A stretch of 64,000 nt of DNA from Flavobacteriales bacterium UBA6057 (GCA_002428995.1 DIYJ01000014.1:135247-199246); one strand, 5' to 3'; shown: positions 39,798 through 48,663, counted from the first letter of the stretch. Translations and numbers: made by a program. The notes: generated by a model not told the origin, from the sequence alone.

Positions 39798-42700
39798 AAC
39801 GACTTTATTATCCGCTTCTCGCGCTCTTTCTATCGGCCTGTGCCGGCAGTGAGGTTTACTATCACAAGACCGTAAAACACTGGGAAGAGCAACAACCAAC
39901 AACCAGCGAAGAGCCTCTTTATTCACTTTACCTCATCGGAGACGTAGGTGATGATACCACAGGCTCCAACCCGGTATTGAGAGGGCTGAAGGCCAAGCTC
40001 GATGCCCATGATCCTCAAGATGCCGGTGTGGTCTTTCTGGGAGACAACATTTACCCGGCTGGACTTCATAAAAAAAGCCATGAATCGCGCGCGGAGGACG
40101 AACTGCGCATCAATGTCCAATTGGACGCTGTGAAGGACTTCGAGGGAAGGGTGGTCTTCATTCCGGGAAACCACGATTGGAACCATTACAGCGAGGGGGG
40201 GCAAAAGCAGCTCAGGCGCCAGGAAAAGTACATTCAGAAATACCTCGATCGGGGCAATACGTTTCGCCCCAGCAAAGGCTGTCCCGGCCCGGATGTGGTG
40301 GAATTAGCCCCGGGACTGATCCTGGTTCTGCTGGATACGCAGTGGTGGCTTCACCCATTCGAACGTGCCAGTGGTGAAAAGGACGGATGTGATGTAAGAA
40401 CCCCCCAAGAGCTGATCGCTCAGTTCAAGGACGTGCTGAAGAAATATCGGGACCAGAACGTGATTGTTGCCGGCCATCATCCGCTGGTGAGCAACGGTAA
40501 CCACGGGGGACATTTCACGCTGAAAGATCATCTGTTTCCGCTCACGGCCGTGAGCAGCGGTGCCTATATTCCAATGCCTGTCATCGGCAGCCTCTACCCG
40601 CTGTATCGCAGATTCCTGGGACACCGGCAGGACATCGCACACCCCATTTACCGGGATATGCAACGTCAACTCATGGCCGCCATGAACGAGTATGAAAACG
40701 TGATCTATGCGGCCGGCCATGAACACAATCTCCAGTATGCACTGGATGTCACCACGCACTACATTGTGAGTGGAAGCGGAAGCAAAACCACGCATGTGCA
40801 ACACGGCTCTGACATCTCTTTTGGTGCAGAGCAAAGAGGTTATGCACGCGTTCGCTACTATGCAAACGGAGAAGTCTGGACCGACTTTTTCTCCCAGGAG
40901 GACAACGGGGAAGTTCAGAGCTTTCGCCACAAGCTTTTCCAGCGCGAAGTGTACCGCAACGAACCGACTGTTCAAAAAGTGAAGCCATCCTATGCCGGAA
41001 AAATGGCTATGGTGACACCTGCCGAAGAGTATGCAGCAGGTGCGCTTAAGAGGGTCTTTTTCGGAGACCTGAATCGCGAGCTCTGGACCACTCCACTTCA
41101 GGTGCCCTACCTGGATATTCACAAAGAACACGGGGGCTTGACACCGATCAAAAAGGGTGGTGGAGCTCAGACACTCTCATTGCGGGTAGAAGATCCGGAT
41201 GGTAGGCAATACTCGCTTCGCGGAATTCGCAAGAACGCGACTTACCTCACCAGCAAAAACCTGCGCGGAACGATTGCGCAGGATTTGGTCTACGATGGCA
41301 TCGCTGCTTCGCATCCCTATGCTTCTGTGGCCATTCCACCGCTCGCCAAAGAGGCGGGGGTTTACTATCCAAACCCAAAGCTTGTTTACGTACCCAAAGA
41401 CTCTGTATTGGGCGATTATCTCGAAGAGTTTGGCGGAATGTTCTGCCTGTTTGAAGAACGCCCAAAAGGAGACATGACGGGCTATCCCGGCTTTGGCAAC
41501 AGCAAGCGCGTGATCAGCTACTCTGATGCGGTGCAGGAAATGCACTCGAGTCCCAACAATCTGCCAGACCTTGACTACATCCTGAATGCCCGGCTCTTTG
41601 ACATGGCCATCGGGGACTGGGATCGTCATGACGACCAATGGCGTTGGGGCACTTTTGAAGAGGGAGACAAGACCTATTACCGCCCCATCCCACGGGATCG
41701 AGACCAAGCCTTTTTTGAATTTGATGGTATACTCATGTGGCTGGCTCACAGGAAGTGGCTGGTAAGGAAGCTGCAGCCATTCAACGAGGATGTGAGAGAC
41801 ATTGCCGGGCTCAGCTTCAATGCCCGCTATTTCGATCGCGCATTCCTGGTGGAAGCATCCCGCGAAGACTGGATCAAACATGCCAAGGCGTTGCGAGTGA
41901 AACTGACCGATGAAGCCATCGAGAATGCGATTCGAGCACTGCCTCAGGAGGGCTTCGACATCACCGGTGAAGAGATCATCGCCACGCTGAAAGCCCGCAG
42001 GGAAAATCTCCCCGAGTTTGCAGAGCGTTACTATGAAGTTTTAGCGCGCAACGTGGATATCACAGGCACGCTGGAGGACGATTATTTCGAAGTGATCCGA
42101 CTTCCCAAAGGAGCCGTGGAAGTGAATATCTACCCACGCAAAAAGGGCAAGAAGGTAGAAGAGGAGCGTTACTACCATCGCGTATTTCACCGCAAGGAAA
42201 CAAAGGAGATCCGACTTTACGGTCTGGATGGCAAGGATGAGTATCAATTGGATGGCGATGCCAAAAAGAGCATTGTAGTGCGCATCGTTGCAGGTTTCGA
42301 AAAGGATCGCTTCGAAGATGACTCCCGGGTTAGAGGATTGAAAAAGCACACCAAGATCTATGACGCAGAGGGAAAGGCGGAAATAGAGAAGGGGAGAGAG
42401 GCAAGTGTAAAAGTGATGCCTGAAGAGAAGGCGTATGACTACGATCGCTTATCATTTGTATACAACAAGCTGATCCCGCTGGCTTCGATTGGCTTCAATG
42501 TGAACGATGGATTCTACATCGGGCCTGGGTTTAAATTCATCGCTCAAGGATTTAAGAAGAGCCCTTACAAGTACTACCATCGCCTCTTGGCCAACCGTGC
42601 TTTTGGCTCTAATGGCTACAACGTAGACTATGAGTTCGACTACATCGATCTGTTTGGAAAGGTCGATTTCTCAGGAAGTCTAACCCTGAACAGACCGTTG

Positions 42701-43483
42701 GTATATCAATACTATGGCTCAGGAAACAATGTAGAGCCCATTGCTGAGGACAGGGAGTTCTACAACGTGCGGGTCAACGACTTCCGCGTTTCACCACGAT
42801 TGAAGTGGATGTCCAAGAGTCAGTCGCAACAGTTAACACTAGGTCCTGACTTTCAATACGTTGACTTCGAAAGAGGACCGGTTGTAGCGGTGCAGAACTG
42901 GGAGATTGACGAGCAGCGCTTCGGTGGAGCCACCCTGGGCTACCAGTTCATCAACCAGGATGATTTGATCAATCCTTCACGAGGGGTGCAGTTTCATCTG
43001 GCCGGGGCGTGGAAGCGGAGCCTCGAATCTGAGCGCGTGCAGTTTCTGAACCTCAAGTCAGAGCTGCGACTTTACTTCCCGCTGCGCATTACCCGCAAAC
43101 AAACAACGCTTGCACTGCGTTCAGGCGTGCAGACCAACGTAGGAGATTACGCTTTCTTCCAGTCCAACTTCTTGAGTGGAGTCGAAAACTTCCGGGGTGT
43201 TCAACGAAATCGCTTTGCTGGAAGAACCGCCAACTACAACAATATTGATGTTCGCGCCAGCCTCTTCAAGGTGCCGAATTACATCGCTCCATTTGATGTT
43301 GGAATCCTGGGTCACTTCGATGTTGCGCGAGTTTGGGAGAACAATGAAACATCTGAGCAATGGCATCGTTCTTATGGCGGAGGTCTGTTCCTCAATGTAT
43401 TGGATTACCTTACGCTACTCGCAACATATTCCTACGCTGAAGACTCTGATCTTCTGCTTGCTGGCACCAAATTCTTATTTTAG
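39794..43483 (+). CDS. Lipoprotein fusing metallophosphoesterase, kinase-like region and BamA-type barrel
   Basis: The protein has 1,229 residues with lipobox LSAC (Cys at about 16). Residues 45-340 are a calcineurin-type phosphoesterase with GDVGDDT, GDNIYPAG, GNHDWNHY, GHHPLVSNGNHGG and GHEHNLQY. Residues about 460-650 hold motifs recalling an atypical (FAM20/HipA/CotH-type) kinase fold: VEDPDGRQYSLRGIRK, GDWDRHDDQWRW and IPRDRDQAFF. From about 890 to the end there is an outer-membrane barrel like BamA/TamA (SIGFNVNDGFYIGPGFKF, NPSRGVQFHLAGAWKR, GDYAFFQSNFLSGVENFRG, ending GTKFLF). Phosphoesterase-barrel fusions are known in Bacteroidota; the kinase reading is mine. It overlaps the upstream gene by four bases and is five bases from the HD gene. 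Confidence 0.88.
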   Translation: MKRLYYPLLALFLSACAGSEVYYHKTVKHWEEQQPTTSEEPLYSLYLIGDVGDDTTGSNPVLRGLKAKLDAHDPQDAGVVFLGDNIYPAGLHKKSHESRAEDELRINVQLDAVKDFEGRVVFIPGNHDWNHYSEGGQKQLRRQEKYIQKYLDRGNTFRPSKGCPGPDVVELAPGLILVLLDTQWWLHPFERASGEKDGCDVRTPQELIAQFKDVLKKYRDQNVIVAGHHPLVSNGNHGGHFTLKDHLFPLTAVSSGAYIPMPVIGSLYPLYRRFLGHRQDIAHPIYRDMQRQLMAAMNEYENVIYAAGHEHNLQYALDVTTHYIVSGSGSKTTHVQHGSDISFGAEQRGYARVRYYANGEVWTDFFSQEDNGEVQSFRHKLFQREVYRNEPTVQKVKPSYAGKMAMVTPAEEYAAGALKRVFFGDLNRELWTTPLQVPYLDIHKEHGGLTPIKKGGGAQTLSLRVEDPDGRQYSLRGIRKNATYLTSKNLRGTIAQDLVYDGIAASHPYASVAIPPLAKEAGVYYPNPKLVYVPKDSVLGDYLEEFGGMFCLFEERPKGDMTGYPGFGNSKRVISYSDAVQEMHSSPNNLPDLDYILNARLFDMAIGDWDRHDDQWRWGTFEEGDKTYYRPIPRDRDQAFFEFDGILMWLAHRKWLVRKLQPFNEDVRDIAGLSFNARYFDRAFLVEASREDWIKHAKALRVKLTDEAIENAIRALPQEGFDITGEEIIATLKARRENLPEFAERYYEVLARNVDITGTLEDDYFEVIRLPKGAVEVNIYPRKKGKKVEEERYYHRVFHRKETKEIRLYGLDGKDEYQLDGDAKKSIVVRIVAGFEKDRFEDDSRVRGLKKHTKIYDAEGKAEIEKGREASVKVMPEEKAYDYDRLSFVYNKLIPLASIGFNVNDGFYIGPGFKFIAQGFKKSPYKYYHRLLANRAFGSNGYNVDYEFDYIDLFGKVDFSGSLTLNRPLVYQYYGSGNNVEPIAEDREFYNVRVNDFRVSPRLKWMSKSQSQQLTLGPDFQYVDFERGPVVAVQNWEIDEQRFGGATLGYQFINQDDLINPSRGVQFHLAGAWKRSLESERVQFLNLKSELRLYFPLRITRKQTTLALRSGVQTNVGDYAFFQSNFLSGVENFRGVQRNRFAGRTANYNNIDVRASLFKVPNYIAPFDVGILGHFDVARVWENNETSEQWHRSYGGGLFLNVLDYLTLLATYSYAEDSDLLLAGTKFLF

Positions 43484-43488
43484 ATCAT

Positions 43489-44709
43489 ATGTCAACCGTT
43501 CCTGATACCCCTACACAGAGCATCATCGATGAGAGCATCGATGCGGTGAAGCAGATCTACGCCCAGAGCGAAGAACAATCGCTGTTTTACCACAACTGGC
43601 GACACACGGAACTGGTATTGCAGACCGTGAAGGAAATCGCTGACAATACGGATGGTATTGCAGACTCGGAGAAAGAGGCGCTTGAGCTTGCGGCCATTTT
43701 CCATGACGTGGCTTATACGCGTGGAAGCAAGGATCACGAAAAGGAAGGCGCGGCCTATGCTGCAAAGTTCCTTTCTGAGCGGTCTTTCCCAGCAGAGCAA
43801 ATTGCCCTCATCGAGCGGCTCATCCTCGCAACCTGCATGGAGAATGAACCTCAGGACCTGCTGGAAGAGATCATGCGCGACAGCGACCTGAGCCACCTGG
43901 CCAAGAAGGATTACATGAACACCTCCTACAAGGACCTCTACCAGGAGATCAAGTCCATGAAGGAGCAAAGCATGACACCGGGTGAGTGGGCCAACATGTG
44001 TGTTGACTTCATTGACAACCATCAGTATTACACCGAATACGCCCGCCAGCATTTCGAGGCAGGAAAGCAGGAAAACATGAAGGAGATCAAGGCGCTGGTA
44101 TCGGCAGACCTTGAGAAGCATAAGAAGAAAAAAAAAGACAAGAAGGATAAGGTAAAGGCCAAAAAGAAAAAGGAGGAGCAGGAAATCCCCGTGAAGGGCA
44201 TCGAAACCATGTTCAGGGTATCGCTCCGAAACCATGTTCAACTGAGTCAGATCGCTGACAATAAGGCCAATACGCTGATCAGCGTAAACGCGATCATCAT
44301 CTCCATTGTGCTTTCGACCTTGTTTCCTAAGCTGGACAACAATGCCTACCTGATCTACCCAGGAATGACGTTGCTCACCTTCAGTATCCTCACCGTCATC
44401 ATTTCCATTCTATCCACCATTCCGAAGACTTCGCATGGTTCCATGTCGAGGGAAGAAGTTGGCCAAAAGCGAGGAAACCTCCTCTTCTTTGGAAACTTCC
44501 ACAACATGCCCATCACCGATTATGAGTGGGGTGTAGAAACATTGATGGAAGACAAAGACTACCTCTACAAGACTTTGACACGAGATCTCTACTACCTGGG
44601 TCGTGTGTTGCACAGAAAATATGTCCTGCTTCGCTACAGCTACTTCCTGTTTGTGACAGGGCTCACCATTTCCATCATCATTTTCATTATCAGCGTTTTA
44701 GGCCTCTAA
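43489..44709 (+). CDS. HD-domain protein fused to a Pycsar-type (DUF5706) membrane effector domain
   Basis: The protein has 406 residues. The N-terminal HD domain (about 15-175) has FYHNWRHTELVLQ and AAIFHDVAYTRGSKDHEKEG, then the Asp in MRDSDLSHLA, so it looks catalytically competent as a phosphohydrolase. A Lys-rich linker (about 203-230) follows, encoded by an A9 run at 44128-44136. The C-terminal part (about 235-406) fits the Pycsar effector PycTM/DUF5706 family: MFRVSLRNHVQLSQIADNKANTLISVNAIIISIVL, a helix pair, NLLFFGNFHNMPITDYEWGV, YLYKTLTRDLYYLGRVLHRKY, and a last membrane helix. In Pycsar defence, related TM effectors answer cyclic pyrimidine nucleotides. Here the domain is in an operon with a class III cyclase, which suggests nucleotide signalling. 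Confidence 0.85.
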   Translation: MSTVPDTPTQSIIDESIDAVKQIYAQSEEQSLFYHNWRHTELVLQTVKEIADNTDGIADSEKEALELAAIFHDVAYTRGSKDHEKEGAAYAAKFLSERSFPAEQIALIERLILATCMENEPQDLLEEIMRDSDLSHLAKKDYMNTSYKDLYQEIKSMKEQSMTPGEWANMCVDFIDNHQYYTEYARQHFEAGKQENMKEIKALVSADLEKHKKKKKDKKDKVKAKKKKEEQEIPVKGIETMFRVSLRNHVQLSQIADNKANTLISVNAIIISIVLSTLFPKLDNNAYLIYPGMTLLTFSILTVIISILSTIPKTSHGSMSREEVGQKRGNLLFFGNFHNMPITDYEWGVETLMEDKDYLYKTLTRDLYYLGRVLHRKYVLLRYSYFLFVTGLTISIIIFIISVLGL

Positions 44710-44713
44710 CTAT

Positions 44714-45544
44714 TTGAGATTTTTTGTTCCTCTTCTCGCGCTTGCCCTCGCAGGCCCAGCTCCTCTATTGGCACAAAGCGATTCCAGCCGTTTTGAGAGC
44801 CCTTATAATGTTCGCCTGAAGGCAGAGATTCCAATTACCATTGCGGCCATTGCAGCGGTCTATTATGGCTACAGCAGGCTGTCAGAAACGGCATCCCTCA
44901 CCCCGACAGAAGTGATGGAACTAGATCCCTCTGATGTAAATCGGTTTGACCGGCCTGCACTCGATATCCCAGCCTCAGGCTATGGACGTGCGCGGGAGAT
45001 TTCAGATTACTTGCTGAACGGTTCCGTGGCGGGAGTAAGCCTCTTGTTGCTGGACCGTAAAATTCGCGCCAATTGGTTGAGCTTCATTACCCTTTATGGT
45101 CAGGCACACATGCTCGGCTCAGGGCTGTATCAGTCCGCAGCATTTCCTATTCGAAAGGCACGTCCCCTGGCTTACAATACATCACTTAGCCCTGCCGAAC
45201 GGAGCGGTAAAAACACCAGCAACTCCTTCTTCAGCGGGCATGTAGGCAGCACGGCTACGGCCACCTTCTTCGCAGCCAAAGTATACTCTGATCATCACAT
45301 CCTCACATGGACCCAGAAAGCGCTTTTGTTCACCGCAGCCGCTATTCCTCCCGGGCTGGTGGCTCACTACCGAGTCCAGGGTGGAAAGCACTTCCGAAGC
45401 GATGTCATAACTGGTTTCCTGGTGGGCGCAGCTACCGGGATTCTCATTCCAGAACTGCACCGCAAAAAAGATCAGCGCCTAAGCTTTTGCCCCATCTACG
45501 GAAACGAAATGAAGGGACTAGCGCTGAGTCTCTCTCTTCCCTAG
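44714..45544 (+). CDS. PAP2-superfamily phosphatase
   Basis: The protein has 276 residues. The start is a TTG at 44714, four bases after the HD gene stop; there is no ATG alternative at the N-terminus. The signal or first helix is FFVPLLALALAGPAPLLAQ. The phosphatidic-acid phosphatase signature is present: KxxxxxxRP-type IRKARPLAYN, FFSGHVGS (PSGH block with the His) and YRVQGGKHFRSDVITG (third block with His and Asp). It likely dephosphorylates lipid phosphates or isoprenyl pyrophosphate on the periplasmic face. It is the last gene of the operon starting at 37915. Confidence 0.9.
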   Translation: MRFFVPLLALALAGPAPLLAQSDSSRFESPYNVRLKAEIPITIAAIAAVYYGYSRLSETASLTPTEVMELDPSDVNRFDRPALDIPASGYGRAREISDYLLNGSVAGVSLLLLDRKIRANWLSFITLYGQAHMLGSGLYQSAAFPIRKARPLAYNTSLSPAERSGKNTSNSFFSGHVGSTATATFFAAKVYSDHHILTWTQKALLFTAAAIPPGLVAHYRVQGGKHFRSDVITGFLVGAATGILIPELHRKKDQRLSFCPIYGNEMKGLALSLSLP

Positions 45545-45673
45545 ATCACCACAGAGGTATTCCAACGCATTTATCAAGTCACAACAGTCGCTTCTAAACT
45601 CACGGAGCGCGGCTATCAATTGTATACCTAAAGTCCGGTTTGCTGCGCCTAGATTCGAGTAAATCTAAAAAAC

Positions 45674-46150
45674 ATGAATAAGCGAATATTGACCTTCGGC
45701 TTCCTGGTATTGGCAGCTGGTATGGTAACCTTTCAAAGCTGCACGAAAGAGCAGGAAGAACAACTAATTCAAGAACAATCGGAGACGACACAAACCAATC
45801 AAAACTCTGGTGACAAAAACACCGCCACCGTTACCGCAGAGGAACTTGAATACACATACTACTCTCAGGAACAGCTGGAAGAGTCGGAAGCAACATTGTA
45901 TGAGCTGGAAGAGGGGCAAGCTCTGGAAGCCATCTATGATCCGGAGACCGAGCAGCTAGGTGTCGCGGTTCAGAACGACCCGCCCACACCAAATCCAGCC
46001 AGGGTTCGCTGCCTTGAAAACAGCCAGACGGCCGCTCTGCTCTGCGCTTTTGCAATTGCAGCAAACAATCCTGGTTCCAACTACTGCTTTGGCTTCACCA
46101 TCAGCCAAAACTCCATGGGAACGTGGGTGACAGAAGATGATTGTCCATAG
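45674..46150 (+). CDS. Small acidic lipoprotein with C-terminal cysteines, unknown
   Basis: The protein has 158 residues with a lipoprotein signal (TFQSC, Cys at about 23). The N-terminal part is very acidic (EQEEQLIQEQSE, EESEATLYELEEGQ), followed by a Pro-rich joint (NDPPTPNPARV) and a small Cys-containing C-terminal part (VRCLENSQTAALLC, SNYCFGF, EDDCP). The plan resembles the lipoprotein at 48664-49146: lipobox, acidic domain with a conserved-looking ...LYxLEEG... / ...STLEEG..., Pro linker, then Cys-rich end. The two may be distant paralogues. Function unknown. A terminator follows 28 bases after the stop. Confidence 0.7.
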   Translation: MNKRILTFGFLVLAAGMVTFQSCTKEQEEQLIQEQSETTQTNQNSGDKNTATVTAEELEYTYYSQEQLEESEATLYELEEGQALEAIYDPETEQLGVAVQNDPPTPNPARVRCLENSQTAALLCAFAIAANNPGSNYCFGFTISQNSMGTWVTEDDCP

Positions 46151-46178
46151 AGCTGAACTATCCCTACTTTAAATAAAG

Positions 46179-46203
46179 AAGGCGCTCTCCAGCGCCTTTT
46201 TTG
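46179..46203. terminator. Bidirectional intrinsic terminator
   Basis: AAGGCGCT (46179-46186) pairs with AGCGCCTT (46191-46198) around a four-base loop. It is followed by a T-run on the plus strand and preceded by an A-rich run, so it serves both convergent genes. Confidence 0.75.
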
Positions 46204-47508
46204 CTATTCGAAATTCAGTACATAGTGGCCAACGAGGGCGTGCCGCTCAAAGGACAAAAGCCAGACATGTAGCTCAGTCCGGTCACTATCCGCGAAGTGA
46301 AAAACAGGCCCGTCAATGCCGAGCTTGTGACTGTCCAGCCATTTTCCCTCGGAATCGAGTAAAAGGCCGTAATAGGGATTCTCAGCCGCCTTGGTAGCCC
46401 TATGTGTAGTGTAATCCTCGTAGAAGGTGTGATTACCAATTCCCATGGATGTTTTCCAGCCTTGATTGGCAGCTTCTGGTTCCAACACAGGAAACTCGTC
46501 AAAGTCGAGTCCACCCAAAACCAAAGTGGTCGATTTTGCACCATCCTTGTGCACGAACTCCAGGTCGATCTCGTGCAGTGTGTCACCGTTGAGATAGCTT
46601 TCGATGCGATTCACTTCAGCATTGGACAGGGTATAGAACCTACCGAGCTCTGTGGTTCTGGGGTCCTTGCGATTGTAAAATCCGGGAGGTGTGAAAGTGG
46701 CAAACAGAGCAGAATCCGTTTGCAGATCCTTCATGGTGGCAAAGGTTTCCGGAAAAATGATCTCCTTAAACTTCTTTTTGCGGGCGCCAGCCAGTGGATA
46801 CATGGCATTGCTGCTGTCTGCATAACTAAGCGGAACAGAATCCAGAACGGAGCGCAGGCGAGCTAAGTCAATTGGCTTACTCTCGGGATCGATCCAGTTT
46901 TCCAGCGCTGCTTTATACGTTTCGAAGGGCTCCTCATTCTTGAACTCGAAAAGCTCGGCATATTGCGCGTGGGGAAAATCAAACCATCCGTGAGCATAGG
47001 GCACAGTATTACCTTCTTCGCTCACATAGACGATCACCTCCCACAGGTAGGCATTCAGGCAGTTCCGGGCCACATCTACTCTCACTATTCTGTCATCGCT
47101 GGTGCGGAACTCCCCAGACATGAATCGGACCTGGTTTCGGTTCCATTCCTGGTTGATGCAAGCAATGTAGCTCAGGTATGGATCGTCCTTTAGCTGATGG
47201 GGAATGGTGGGAATGAATTCTGAAAGGTTCAGGTCCTCGATGGTTATGGTATCCCTGGTATTGGTGCAAAACGACAGCTCGCTGTTCCAGGCATCCTCTG
47301 CGCTGATCTCAATCGTTCCTTCTGTAAACCAATCGGAATTGTAGTCTGCTGCACGGAAGCCGATGTCAGGATTGTCAGGGTATTCTTCGTCAGAGAGGTT
47401 TTGAATCTTGAATTCCAGCGCATCGCTGGCCTGTCGCTTCTTCTCACTCGCGTTATCACAGGAAAGCAATGCCCCAAAGAGCAATACAGAAAGCAGGAAT
47501 CGGATCAT
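46204..47508 (-). CDS. Lipoprotein of unknown function
   Basis: The protein has 434 residues from the ATG at 47508 with a lipoprotein signal (GALLSC, Cys at about 17). The mature chain has no recognisable motif. It has a long N-terminal domain (DLNLSEFIPTIPHQLKDDPYLSYIACINQEWNRNQVRFMSGEF), then YAHGWFDFPHAQYAELFEF. A C-terminal segment (about 320-434, FVHKDGAKSTTLVLGGLDFDEFPVLEPEAA and GPVFHFADSDRTELHVWLLSFERHALVGHYVL) could be a jellyroll-like domain. It may be a member of a lineage-specific family. A -7 variant TACCTTCG lies at 47538-47545 on the minus strand. It is convergent with the acidic lipoprotein gene. Confidence 0.75.
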   Translation of the reverse strand: MIRFLLSVLLFGALLSCDNASEKKRQASDALEFKIQNLSDEEYPDNPDIGFRAADYNSDWFTEGTIEISAEDAWNSELSFCTNTRDTITIEDLNLSEFIPTIPHQLKDDPYLSYIACINQEWNRNQVRFMSGEFRTSDDRIVRVDVARNCLNAYLWEVIVYVSEEGNTVPYAHGWFDFPHAQYAELFEFKNEEPFETYKAALENWIDPESKPIDLARLRSVLDSVPLSYADSSNAMYPLAGARKKKFKEIIFPETFATMKDLQTDSALFATFTPPGFYNRKDPRTTELGRFYTLSNAEVNRIESYLNGDTLHEIDLEFVHKDGAKSTTLVLGGLDFDEFPVLEPEAANQGWKTSMGIGNHTFYEDYTTHRATKAAENPYYGLLLDSEGKWLDSHKLGIDGPVFHFADSDRTELHVWLLSFERHALVGHYVLNFE

Positions 47509-47573
47509 GTTGGTCAAAGCTTCAGCAAGAAAGGGGGCGAAGGTACAATGCGCGATAACCAGAGAAAAGGAGA

Positions 47574-47602
47574 GTTAGGCTCCCCTAACCGTCACTCAAC
47601 CA
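47574..47602 (-). terminator. Possible terminator for the VOC-like gene
   Basis: GTTAGG (47574-47579) and CCTAAC (47584-47589) form a six-bp stem with a four-base loop. Leftward transcripts then read a pyrimidine-rich run. The stem is short. Confidence 0.35.
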
Positions 47603-47657
47603 TTACCGCGAAAGTGCGGAGGAGCGGCATCTGTAAAGAATGAACACTCCCTCCAAT

Positions 47658-48497
47658 CTAGTACTGAAGCGTGACGACCACGCCTTCATCAAAAAGCACT
47701 TCCTTCCCCTGTCTGTGCTCATCAAAAACCAGTGTGAGTTCATAATTATCGCCTGAAATGATCTGTACATTCTCCAAATCTTCCAGCGTTTTAAGGTTTC
47801 CTTCCAGAGCATAGTCTCTGGGTACCGTGAGCAGCACCTGCGTCAAACGCTCAATCCCCGCTGGATGCTTGAGGTAGTTCCTCAAGTCTTCCCGGATGTG
47901 CTCTTCCACCTTTTGATCTATCTGGTCCATGGATTCCAAGGCCTTGTAGTTGCGATAGGGAGTGGAGACGTAGAGCATCGGCTGTTCAGACGACTGATTC
48001 TCCAGAGGCATCAGGTAGTAGTCATTCTCTCCAGCATCAACATTTCGGTAGGTATGAAAACGCTGTTCTGAACGGCTGGTATCAAATGGATTCAAGCTCA
48101 AGCCGAAAGCGAATGGGCAGTGCCTCTGATCCGCCCTCCATCGCTCTGTGTAAGCACTTCCAAAGCGCTCATGATTCGCGCGAGAAACTTCAGCATCTCT
48201 CAAGTAGAGCAATTCAATAAACGTGTTGAGGAAAAGGTAGTATCGACCATAGGTGCCCTGGGAACCATGGTCGGTTTCCAGCTTATCAGCCGGGGTGAAT
48301 ACTCCATCATTCAAAGCCTCCTCCAATCCTTTGGAGTTCACAAAGATGACCACATGATCAAAGGAAAGCGTGGGCTTCATGTTCACTGAATCTTGCGCCT
48401 GAAGGCCAAAACCCATGAAACCAATGGACAGCAGTAGCACCAGGGTTTGAATGACCCTTCTTGAGGCTTTAACACTAAATGCGATACAGCAATTCAT
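47658..48497 (-). CDS. Secreted glyoxalase/VOC-like protein (DUF5829-like)
   Basis: The protein has 279 residues. An N-terminal hydrophobic stretch (about 14-35, RVIQTLVLLLSIGFMGFGLQAQ) looks like a signal peptide preceded by a longer-than-usual n-region; a shorter start is possible but no ATG lies nearer. The mature part begins SFDHVVIFVNSKGLEEALNDG and has YYLFLNTFIELLYLRDA, resembling the glyoxalase-like DUF5829 families, in which a VOC fold is repeated. The later part (LYVSTPYRNYKAL, LTQVLLTVPRDYAL) fits the second half. Metal ligands cannot be placed by eye. Substrate unknown. Confidence 0.7.
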   Translation of the reverse strand: MNCCIAFSVKASRRVIQTLVLLLSIGFMGFGLQAQDSVNMKPTLSFDHVVIFVNSKGLEEALNDGVFTPADKLETDHGSQGTYGRYYLFLNTFIELLYLRDAEVSRANHERFGSAYTERWRADQRHCPFAFGLSLNPFDTSRSEQRFHTYRNVDAGENDYYLMPLENQSSEQPMLYVSTPYRNYKALESMDQIDQKVEEHIREDLRNYLKHPAGIERLTQVLLTVPRDYALEGNLKTLEDLENVQIISGDNYELTLVFDEHRQGKEVLFDEGVVVTLQY

Positions 48498-48587
48498 GCT
48501 GCAATCTAGGAAGCCTCTGCAAGAGAGGGCATAAAGGATTCAAATTCTCAGGATGAAGTGGTATTCAGAACTTGCCGTGCATACATG

Positions 48588-48623
48588 AAAAAGCCCCGTG
48601 TCTTTTGAACAACAGGGCTTCTT
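48588..48623 (-). terminator. Weak terminator after the lipoprotein gene at 48664
   Basis: AAGCCC (48591-48596) pairs with GGGCTT (48615-48620), with partial pairing further in. Leftward transcripts read TTTC after the stem. It ends the lipoprotein transcript before the VOC-like gene. Confidence 0.4.
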
Positions 48624-48663
48624 CAGCTGAGAGCGATCCTGGTCAGGATCCAAACAAATCTCG

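Noticed and set aside
40304..41131. Leftward open frame opposite the phosphoesterase-barrel gene
   Set aside because: It is a mirror of a strongly supported gene with catalytic motifs in the sense frame.
37893..45544. Calling this a classical Pycsar anti-phage system
   Set aside because: The cyclase is a membrane class III enzyme without clear features of PycC. The effector domain is fused to HD and the operon holds envelope genes. Only the domain relation is supported.
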